From: Deltaproteobacteria bacterium
GTDB taxonomy: Bacteria; Myxococcota_A; Bradymonadia; REDH01
Reading direction: 5' to 3'
Length of the DNA stretch: 36,612 bases
Assembly (NCBI GenBank): GCA_013205435.1
Contig: JABMMX010000034.1
Span: forward strand, 1-36,612
Made by a program: the position numbers and the translations under genes. Shown one piece after another: positions 17,915 through 25,724 of the stretch. The notes beneath the pieces were generated by a model. It searched no databases and was not told where the DNA came from. It was given only the letters and a program-made list of their open reading frames with translations. Each line of letters opens with the position of its first letter. The first letter of the stretch is position 1.

Positions 17915-20900
17915 CTACGGTCCGAGGACGGGGTCGCGGTCGTCGATGCCGTTGTTGTTGGTGTCAACCATGTAGAGTGCGTTGAGCGCGGCGGCGCGGT
18001 AGAACTCCGTGAGGTCGCCAATGCCATCGCCATCACTATCCGTCACGCGGGTGCCCGTGAAGCTAGCATCGGTGCGATAGTCCAAGGTGATATTCGAGAT
18101 GAAGTAAGAGGGTGCCGCCACCTGAACGGAGCGGATGATGCCTCCGGCCGTGCCTCCGCTGAACAGGGCGACGCCGGTACCGAGCCCCGTAATGTCTATG
18201 GCATTCACGCTGCTGGTATCGGTGCCGGCGAGAGACGGAATGGTCCCATCAAAGGATTTGAAGGTTCCGATTTGGCCCATCGTGAGGGGCGAATTCAGCG
18301 CGGAGCCGAAAGCGGAGATTCCGAAGAGGTCTCTCAGCGTGGTGCTCAGAACCGCCTGCGTTGCGGTACCTGAAGTGCCACGGTTCCACGCCCAAATGAC
18401 CGAGCCGCCGCCCGCCATGAAGGTCTCGGTGTTGGTAATGGTCGACACGGGAACACTGCTCAGGGAGGGCGAATTGCCCTCAAAGGCGGCGATGGAGAAG
18501 CCGCTGGTGTTGAGCGCCGCGTCGCCGAAATCCAAGTTGGTACAGGCAAGGAAGAGTGTGTCGGAGGGGCGGGTGGCCACTGCGCCGTCGCACACATGCC
18601 TTCTCATCATGTCTGCCACCCCGGCCGTAACCCGGACCGCGACCTTTGGTCGATTCAAATGCGGCCAGATGACGAACCGGGTCGCGCCGAGGGACTGGTT
18701 GGTCGCGCCACGGAGGTTGAGGCCAATGTTGCCTGCGCCGTTTTCGAGGCCGACGGCCCGCAGCGCGGAAGCAGAGGAGGGTCCGCTCAGGATGCGGATC
18801 TCGATGCGACCTGTGGTCTCAAAGAGAACGATCTGGAAAGAGGCCAAACCGGCTCCATTTTGAGTCGGGATCGCGTCCCACTCGACGGTGAAGGTCTGGG
18901 CCGGCGCGACGCCCTCCGTCAGCGTCGTGACCGTTCCGCCAGCTGATGGGTCGAGATCGGTCCAGAAGCCAGCGATGAAGTCCTCGAGGCTCGAGGCCGA
19001 GGGAAGCTGCGTGGCACTCAGACCTGTCTCAGCTCCGGGGGAGGAGAAGGCGAGCTGACCGTTTGACCCTACGAAGAAATTGGTCTTGGCCACGCCAAAA
19101 AAGGAGAAGGCAAACGGCAGCGCCGTGCTGCCACTGAACGCGTCGTTCCCAAGAGAGATGGTCGTCGCCGCTGGATCGGCAGCGATGCTCTCATAGGCGA
19201 ACGGTGCGCTATGTCCGGTGTAGGAGGCGCTCGTAACTCCCGTGCGGAGGGCCGCGGCCTCGCATGCGTCACCGAAGCCACCGGCGGTGAAGAGGTCGCC
19301 CTGACCAACGTTCGAGACGAGCGGGCAGTTGTCGATGCAGTCTGCGACCGCGTCGGTGTCGGTGTCGGTGTCGGCTGTACCGCATCCGCAGGCGCCCGCC
19401 GCGATCTTGCCAATATCAAGCGGGCAAGCGTCGAGGTTGTCGGCCGTGCCGTCGCCGTCGGTGTCGCCGGTGTCGCAGGCATCGCCAATGAGGTCGGTGT
19501 CGGCATCCGCCTGCGAGAGGTTAGCGATTGCGGGACAGTTGTCGACATCGCCGCACACCGTATCACCGTCGACATCATTGGCGGCATCGAGCGGGCAGGT
19601 GTCGCAGACGTCGCCGAGGAGGTCCGAGTCGCTGTTGAGCTGGTTGGTGTTGGCAACGATCGAGCAGTTGTCGACATCGCCGCACACCGTGTCGCCGTCG
19701 GCGTCGTTCGCCGCATCGTTCGGGCAGGTGTCGCAGGCGTCGCCTTGACCATCGCCGTCGGTGTCCACCTGGGCGGCTTGAGCCAGCGCAAGGCAGTTAT
19801 CGGAGCCGCGGGAGTCGAAGCCGTCGTTGTCCGCGTCGTTGAGCGTGGCGGCCGCGAAGTCGGCAGAGGCAAGGTCGCTCGTGCCGCCCGAAAAGAGGGC
19901 CGCGAGGACCATGTTGGCCGTCCAGTCGACAGCGTCTGCGCGACCGTCGGCATTCACGTCGGTAGCAGCATAGTCGTCAAAGGCATTCGAGGAGACATAG
20001 GTGCGGCCGCCGTTGGCGCGGAAGAGCTGCGCCGTCGCCACGGCGAAGGTGCCGCCGGTGGCGGTAAGGGCAAAGCCGTTGTTGTTGTCGCCGGTGATGG
20101 CGTCGACGCCAGCGAGGGCACCGACCGGCTTGAAGGCGTGGAACTGACCCGTGAGGGGGGCGCTGAATATGGCCTCGGTGGTGTGGGCCGCACCGGCGGT
20201 GACGCCCAGGAGTGAATCGATGCCCGTAAGCGGCTTCGAGGTCACCCAGACGAGGCGACCCGGAATCAGCGCCGCGCTGCCGTTCACGAAGGCGGTCAGG
20301 TCGGTGATCTCCTGTCCCGTGAGGGCGGTGGTCTCTTTGCTCGAGACGACCAAGACGGAGCTCGAGCGGAGCGCATTGGTAGCGATCAGGCCTACGCAGC
20401 TGGAGATGCTAGTGCAGGAGACGCCAAGCGCACCGAGCAGGTTGGCGTTGTTGCTGGCCAACTTCGCGCCAGGCCTGAGGGTGCCACCGAACTCGACCAC
20501 GCGGAGGCGGTCGGGGTGGGTATGGCCAACAAGCCGCAGACCGGAGAAATCATTCACGCGACCGGAGCGGAGCCCAAGCGCCTTGCCTGTGGAGCTCTCC
20601 GCGCCCATCCACCGCTGGTTGGCATTGCCGGAACTACCGTCCTTAATGCGGAACTCCATCCGGCCAGCTCCGATCGATGCGGGGTTGGAGCTGATGTCCG
20701 ACTCGGCCAGCCGGATCTGGAAGGTTACCGTGTCGGCATCGTCAGCGTAGGGGACCTGATCGAACTCGACGACGAAGGTGCGGTTGGGGGCAGTGCCGAT
20801 CACCTTGGTTGAGACCGTGCCGCCAGCAGAGGGGTCAAGGTCGGCCCAGAAGGGGGCGTAGCGGCGCTTGGGGCCGCCGTGGGTCGCGGTGGCCGCGTTG

Positions 20901-21412
20901 CCCGTCGCCATGGCAGCACTGCCGAGCGCACTGAGGGGGTCCGGAGAACTATCCGCAGACGAACAGCTGGCGTCAAGGTGATACCAGCCATTGGAGCCAA
21001 GGCAGATGGTGGTGTGGGCCGTGCTGTCGGCCGCCATCGTCGTGTTCGTGCCGATGAGGCGTCGGAAGGTGAAGCCGATGGCCACCGAGGTCATGTCGTC
21101 ATTGCCGAGCGTGACTGTCGAGGCGCCTCCTGTGCCCGTGATGGCCTCATAGGCAAAGGGCGCCTCGTAGAGGTTGAGACCAACCTCCGAACGGAAGCCG
21201 AACACAGCATCACAGGCGTTTCCCTCACCATCGCCATCGGCGTCGGCCTGACTGGCGTTGCTGTTGAAGGCGCAGTTGTCGGTGCAGTTGTCGACACCAT
21301 CAGTGTCGGTGTCGGTGCCTGCGCTGCAGGCGGCGCGCACTACTGATGGAGCAAGCAATAGCGCTCCGGCTACCAACAACATCTGGAATCGGACGGCGAG
21401 TCTGGCGTTCAT
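17915..21412 (-). CDS. Large secreted protein with TSP3-type Ca-binding repeats and two nidogen-like modules
   Basis: 1165 aa; signal peptide MNARLAVRFQMLLVAGALLLAPSVVRAA; repeated DxDGDGxxDxxDxC motifs; two copies of an APFAYEaI...LGND...FxF..GSNG...FWADLDPSAGGTV / FWTDLDPSAGGTV module. GGAGG Shine-Dalgarno before the ATG. Confidence 0.88.
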   Translation of the reverse strand: MNARLAVRFQMLLVAGALLLAPSVVRAACSAGTDTDTDGVDNCTDNCAFNSNASQADADGDGEGNACDAVFGFRSEVGLNLYEAPFAYEAITGTGGASTVTLGNDDMTSVAIGFTFRRLIGTNTTMAADSTAHTTICLGSNGWYHLDASCSSADSSPDPLSALGSAAMATGNAATATHGGPKRRYAPFWADLDPSAGGTVSTKVIGTAPNRTFVVEFDQVPYADDADTVTFQIRLAESDISSNPASIGAGRMEFRIKDGSSGNANQRWMGAESSTGKALGLRSGRVNDFSGLRLVGHTHPDRLRVVEFGGTLRPGAKLASNNANLLGALGVSCTSISSCVGLIATNALRSSSVLVVSSKETTALTGQEITDLTAFVNGSAALIPGRLVWVTSKPLTGIDSLLGVTAGAAHTTEAIFSAPLTGQFHAFKPVGALAGVDAITGDNNNGFALTATGGTFAVATAQLFRANGGRTYVSSNAFDDYAATDVNADGRADAVDWTANMVLAALFSGGTSDLASADFAAATLNDADNDGFDSRGSDNCLALAQAAQVDTDGDGQGDACDTCPNDAANDADGDTVCGDVDNCSIVANTNQLNSDSDLLGDVCDTCPLDAANDVDGDTVCGDVDNCPAIANLSQADADTDLIGDACDTGDTDGDGTADNLDACPLDIGKIAAGACGCGTADTDTDTDAVADCIDNCPLVSNVGQGDLFTAGGFGDACEAAALRTGVTSASYTGHSAPFAYESIAADPAATTISLGNDAFSGSTALPFAFSFFGVAKTNFFVGSNGQLAFSSPGAETGLSATQLPSASSLEDFIAGFWTDLDPSAGGTVTTLTEGVAPAQTFTVEWDAIPTQNGAGLASFQIVLFETTGRIEIRILSGPSSASALRAVGLENGAGNIGLNLRGATNQSLGATRFVIWPHLNRPKVAVRVTAGVADMMRRHVCDGAVATRPSDTLFLACTNLDFGDAALNTSGFSIAAFEGNSPSLSSVPVSTITNTETFMAGGGSVIWAWNRGTSGTATQAVLSTTLRDLFGISAFGSALNSPLTMGQIGTFKSFDGTIPSLAGTDTSSVNAIDITGLGTGVALFSGGTAGGIIRSVQVAAPSYFISNITLDYRTDASFTGTRVTDSDGDGIGDLTEFYRAAALNALYMVDTNNNGIDDRDPVLGP
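19290..19840 (-). repeat. TSP3-repeat array within the 1165-aa gene
   Basis: The 24-mer gttgtcgacatcgccgcacaccgt occurs at 19538 and 19667 (129-bp period, 43 aa), encoding repeated ANDxDGDTVCGDVDNC. Boundaries are approximate. Confidence 0.8.
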
Positions 21413-21659
21413 ATTGCCTCCAAAGGATGGGCAAAGGTACTGAATCTATGACTTACGGGATAGCCCTCGCGCCGTCCTGACGCAAGGTAGTCGTTCTTGG
21501 CGAACTTTTCGCACTACAAGGTCTGCTCGGGCCGAAGTCGACCCCCTCAGATACCGGTCCCAACTCCTTGACCATGCTCCCGATTCTCCCACAGGCTCGC
21601 ACCTCGTCGCAGGGCAGTTCTGCGCCCGGTTAAGAGCACCCTAAGGCTGCCGAGCCAGC

Positions 21660-22988
21660 TTAGATCTTCGCAGGGACCGAAGACGAGGCGCCCTTCCACG
21701 ACTCATCGAGGAAGGAGACGAGCGAGAGCTCCTGCGGGTCGACCTTGGCGCTGTTCTCCAAACGGAGCACGCCCCGCGGGCAGACCTCGGCGCATAGACC
21801 GCACCCGACACAGGCTGCCCGCGTGAAGCTCAGGCCGGCCTGGGCGTAGCTGCGCACATCGATGCCCATCTCGCAGTATTTCGAGCAGAGGCCACAGGAG
21901 ATGCACATCTCCTTCTTCACCCGGATGCGGAAGCGGCCGAGCTTCTGGATGATGCCGAGGAAGGCCGCCATGGGGCAGAAGTTCCGGCACCAGACCCGGG
22001 TGCCACCGATGGGGTAGAGGCCCGTTCCGATCGCGCCCGAGAGCGAGGCGGTGACCACCAGACCGTACCACTTGCGGGTGCCTGTAGCGGCAGCATGCAG
22101 GCTCGAGCTCTCCGGCAGAACCGCTGACGCGAACCAGAGTGCGGTGGAGAAAAAGGCGACGCCCATGACGGTATAGATGGCGACCTTCTCGAACTTCCAT
22201 GCGTTCGAAGACTTGTTCGAGAGGTGACGCCAGGGCTCACCGAAGGTGTTGGCCAGCCCGCCGCAGCCACAGACCCAGGAGCAGTACCAGCGCTTGCCAT
22301 AGAGGAGCGTCATCACCGGCACGACGGCCAGCGAGGCGAAGAAGCCCCAGAGCACCAGTCCTTCGCCGTAGTAGGCGAAGTTTCGCGGGTCGAGGTAGTC
22401 GATCTTCAGCGGCCACATGTAGCTGAAGTAGTACTCCGGTTTGTGGAAGAACTTGAGCAGGATGGGCAGCGAGAAGGCGAAGGAGGTCTGCACCATCATG
22501 ACAACGCCCGTTCGGATGATCTGGTAGCGGTTGTGCCGGTACTTGAAGCAGATCCAGGCGCCGCCGAGCAGGATGCCAAGCGTGTAGAGCAGGCCGTAGA
22601 TGGTCCAGCGGTTCCCGAAGTGCTCCCAGTTGTCGATCACGCCGTTCTTGTTCTCGTCCCGGGCGAGGGTGCCGTCCGGTCGGGTTGCAGCGTCGACCGA
22701 GGCGCCGAGCTTCCAGCCGAGCTCGTCGATGTGGACCGTGGCGGTTCGGTAGAGCCAGTCTTGGCCCCGCTCGAGCTGGCTCTCGCGGACACAGGCGCCC
22801 GCCTCACAGACCGCCCCTTCGCTGTAGCAGGAGGCGTTGTCGGTACAGGGGCTATCGGGCGTCCAGTAGTACTGGCCGAAGTAGAGGATTCCGTAGAAGG
22901 CAATCAGCAGGAGCGAGAGCGTCCAGGCCGATAGACCGCGGTTCTTGAGGTCGTGCAGGAAGAGGCCTGCTGGGGTGCGGCGAATCAT
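21660..22988 (-). CDS. NapH/NosR-like membrane polyferredoxin with periplasmic-type insert
   Basis: Multi-TM; GKRWYCSWVCGCGGLANTFGEPW and RVWCRNFCPMAAFLG loops; two 4Fe-4S motifs CISCGLCSKYCEMG and CVGCGLCAEVCPRG. Confidence 0.85.
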   Translation of the reverse strand: MIRRTPAGLFLHDLKNRGLSAWTLSLLLIAFYGILYFGQYYWTPDSPCTDNASCYSEGAVCEAGACVRESQLERGQDWLYRTATVHIDELGWKLGASVDAATRPDGTLARDENKNGVIDNWEHFGNRWTIYGLLYTLGILLGGAWICFKYRHNRYQIIRTGVVMMVQTSFAFSLPILLKFFHKPEYYFSYMWPLKIDYLDPRNFAYYGEGLVLWGFFASLAVVPVMTLLYGKRWYCSWVCGCGGLANTFGEPWRHLSNKSSNAWKFEKVAIYTVMGVAFFSTALWFASAVLPESSSLHAAATGTRKWYGLVVTASLSGAIGTGLYPIGGTRVWCRNFCPMAAFLGIIQKLGRFRIRVKKEMCISCGLCSKYCEMGIDVRSYAQAGLSFTRAACVGCGLCAEVCPRGVLRLENSAKVDPQELSLVSFLDESWKGASSSVPAKI

Positions 22989-24295
22989 CTTGCGAGCTCC
23001 TTCGCGAGGGGCAGTTCACGCTGGATACAGGATGCGAGGTTGGCTCGGCCGAACTCGACGTCGAACTGGGCGTCGGCGAGGTGGGCGACCACCCAGGCAG
23101 GCGACCGCCGCTCGCGGATCCAGCGTTCGAGGATCTCATGGTTCCAGCGGGAGCCAAGCATGTTGAAGCCGAGCACGCGGTCGCCGTTGTGCAGAATACG
23201 CTGGCAGAGCGGCTTGGTCGGGTGCTTGCGGAAGAGGGTCGGGGTGCCCTCGGGCAGCGACATGACCTCGCCGACCGTGGTGTACTCCACCTCGAAGAAC
23301 TTCGACGAGTTGAAGAAGATGGGGGGCGCGTAGCGGAGCTGGTCACCGAAAAGGTTGGCAGCGACATGGCGCCCCTGCCGCTTGGCGGAGTACCAGATCA
23401 TCTCGACGTAGCTGCGGCCCTCGATGGGCTGGATTTCTGCGCAGTCGCCGCAGGCGAAGACGTCGGGGAGCGAGCTCTGTAGCGTCTCGTCGACGACAAC
23501 GCCGCGACTGAGCTGCGGCGGGTCGGTGAAGGCCTTGAGCCTGTCGATGGAGGGGCGGACGCCGACGCAGATTCCCAGCATCTGGCAGGGGATCGTCTCG
23601 CCCTTGTTGGTGAGCACGCCTGAGACCCGGCCGGCGGCGTCGACCTCGATGCGTTTCATCTCCTCCATGTAGCGCACCTGTACGCCATGGGCGCGGAGCT
23701 GCTCGGTGACGATGTCGCCCTCTTCTCGGCCCAGCGCGAGCGGCCAGTAGTAGGGCTCTCGGATGAGGAAGGTGACCTTGACGCCGTGGTGGAGGAGCGA
23801 CTCGACGAGCTCGATGCCGATCAGTCCGCCGCCGACCACGATAGCCTCGCGGGTGGTGGGCGTGAGCCGCTCGCAGGCGTCGAGGTCCTGCATCGAGACA
23901 AAGTGAACGAGGCCATCTTTGACGTCGTTGATGCCCTCCCAGCCGAACCGGTTGGGTGTGGCGCCCAGCGCTAGGACAAGCTTATCGTAGTGGAGCGTGG
24001 TGCCGGACGAGAGGTGGACCGTCTTCGCATCCGCGTGGTGGTCGATGACCCAGTCTCGAAGCAGGGCGATGCGCTGCTCGGCATAGGCCTTGCGCTCGTA
24101 GGGCTCGAGATCGCGCCGTGTCATGCGGTCCATGAAGGAGTACATGAGCGCGGTGCGGGAGAAGAAGTAGTCGGTCTCTCCGCCGACGATGGTGATCTCG
24201 GCATGCGGGTCGCGCTGCCGGGCGGTCATGGCGCAGGTAACTCCGGCGACGCCGTTTCCAACGATGACGATCTTCACGGTGCACCTGCCGGACAA
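22985..24295 (-). CDS. FAD-dependent pyridine nucleotide-disulfide oxidoreductase family (NirB N-terminal/rubredoxin reductase-like)
   Basis: IVIVGNGVAGVTCAMTARQRDP (FAD-binding), AIVVGGGLIGIELVESL (NAD-binding), VFACGDCAEI. 4-bp ATGA overlap with the polyferredoxin. GTG at 24277 (VKIVIVG) is an alternative start. Confidence 0.85.
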   Translation of the reverse strand: MSGRCTVKIVIVGNGVAGVTCAMTARQRDPHAEITIVGGETDYFFSRTALMYSFMDRMTRRDLEPYERKAYAEQRIALLRDWVIDHHADAKTVHLSSGTTLHYDKLVLALGATPNRFGWEGINDVKDGLVHFVSMQDLDACERLTPTTREAIVVGGGLIGIELVESLLHHGVKVTFLIREPYYWPLALGREEGDIVTEQLRAHGVQVRYMEEMKRIEVDAAGRVSGVLTNKGETIPCQMLGICVGVRPSIDRLKAFTDPPQLSRGVVVDETLQSSLPDVFACGDCAEIQPIEGRSYVEMIWYSAKRQGRHVAANLFGDQLRYAPPIFFNSSKFFEVEYTTVGEVMSLPEGTPTLFRKHPTKPLCQRILHNGDRVLGFNMLGSRWNHEILERWIRERRSPAWVVAHLADAQFDVEFGRANLASCIQRELPLAKELAR

Positions 24296-24387
24296 AGAAA
24301 ACCAGCTGAGAGAGCGGGCACCTGCTCGATGCCAGAGCCGCGTGAAGGCGGCAACCTTTTGACGGGTGTGAGGGCTGCTTCCGCGGG

Positions 24388-25164
24388 TCAGTCGACCGAT
24401 GGTCCCGTGTGGCGGACATCGGGGATGCGGGCAAAGAGCGCCTTCACGGGATCGGTCTCTTCGCCGTAGACGTAGGCGGCGCCGAGCTCGATGGTACCGG
24501 CCTTCTGGCCGAAGCCGCCACTGTTGTCCGACTCCTTTCCGCGGCGGAATCGGGCGAACCGCTCGGCGACACGGCGGGCCTCTTCGGCCTGTACGGCGAG
24601 GAGGTCTTGGAACGAGGCAGGCAGCGCGATGTGGCTGGGGAGCGCGAGCATGACGCGGCCGGCGGCCTCGGCGTCGTGGTCAGCGCGGTGGGCACTCTCC
24701 AGCGCGATGCCCATGTGGGCCGCGATGTCGACCAGTTTGGCCGTCTTGGTCTTCTTGGCGACCTTGAAGGCCTCGTAACAGAAGGGGAATGGGTCGAGGA
24801 AGACGGGGAGCGCAATGGAGCGACCCAGCCGGCGGAACTCGCCCTCGACCATGCCGCGATCGAAGTCGGCGTTGTAGGCTAGGAGTGGCTGCGCGACGAG
24901 GCGCTGCTCGAGGTCGTCGGCGAGGTCGGCAAAGACCGGCTTGCCCACCAGATCTTCATCTTTGATGCCGGTGATCCGGGTGATTTCCGGGGGCAGCAGA
25001 CACTCGGGATGGATGAGGGTCTGAAAGCGCTCTACGACCTCCCCGTTGTCGAAGATGACGAGGCCGAACTCGATGATCCGGGCGGAGCGCGGATCGATGC
25101 CGGTGGTCTCGGTGTCGAAGGCAGCGAAGCGGCCAGTTTGCCAAGGCTGGGAGAGGTCGAACAT
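24388..25164 (-). CDS. DnaQ-like DEDDh 3'-5' exonuclease
   Basis: FAAFDTETTGIDPRSARIIEFG (Exo I), LLAYNADFDRGMV (Exo II), SAHRADHDAEAAGRVML (Exo III). Confidence 0.88.
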   Translation of the reverse strand: MFDLSQPWQTGRFAAFDTETTGIDPRSARIIEFGLVIFDNGEVVERFQTLIHPECLLPPEITRITGIKDEDLVGKPVFADLADDLEQRLVAQPLLAYNADFDRGMVEGEFRRLGRSIALPVFLDPFPFCYEAFKVAKKTKTAKLVDIAAHMGIALESAHRADHDAEAAGRVMLALPSHIALPASFQDLLAVQAEEARRVAERFARFRRGKESDNSGGFGQKAGTIELGAAYVYGEETDPVKALFARIPDVRHTGPSVD

Positions 25165-25176
25165 GGTGAACCCGGG

Positions 25177-25668
25177 TCAGCGACCGAAGCGATCGCGCAG
25201 AATGCCAAGCTCCGCCAACGGGCGGCCCGGCCGGAACAAGAAGGCAATGAGGATGAGGATGACGCCTCCGAGCAGCAGCTTGCTCGGCAGCCCCCAGAGC
25301 AACATGTTGGAGGCGATGCGGGCGCGGGTGGGCTGCTTGGCGTCGTAGAGGACCGGAACAGACTGTCCTGCGGTCAGGGTAAGCGCGGAGGACTGCTCCT
25401 CGATGGCAATGATGCGGCCGGCGTCCGAGGCCTTGAAGGTGATGGGGCCACGGTCGGAGGTGACAAAGACCACCTCGGAGTCAAAGCAGGGGTCTTCTCT
25501 GAAGACCGAGCATGGGACCTCCGTGAGCGCCGTGACGATCCCCTCCGCCTTCTCCACGCGGGTCCAGTAGAAGGTGGTGTGGCCGGCGATGATGCCCGCG
25601 ACGATCCAGGCTAGCAGCCCTGTCACAGCTGCTAGTCCTGAGATGAAGGTGCGGACTGTCTGAACCAT
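25177..25668 (-). CDS. DUF3592-like membrane protein
   Basis: 163 aa with N- and C-terminal TM segments and GQSVPVLYDAKQPTRARIAS, typical of DUF3592. Confidence 0.7.
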   Translation of the reverse strand: MVQTVRTFISGLAAVTGLLAWIVAGIIAGHTTFYWTRVEKAEGIVTALTEVPCSVFREDPCFDSEVVFVTSDRGPITFKASDAGRIIAIEEQSSALTLTAGQSVPVLYDAKQPTRARIASNMLLWGLPSKLLLGGVILILIAFLFRPGRPLAELGILRDRFGR

Positions 25669-25724
25669 GGCCAGCTGCGCGAAGAGGTGAGAGGCAGACC
25701 CTACTACGGTGTCGGCGCGGCCGT

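Noticed and set aside
19290-19840. Repeat array considered as CRISPR or other non-coding array
   Set aside because: Units are in frame in one long ORF and encode TSP3 Ca-binding motifs; spacing and divergence do not fit CRISPR.
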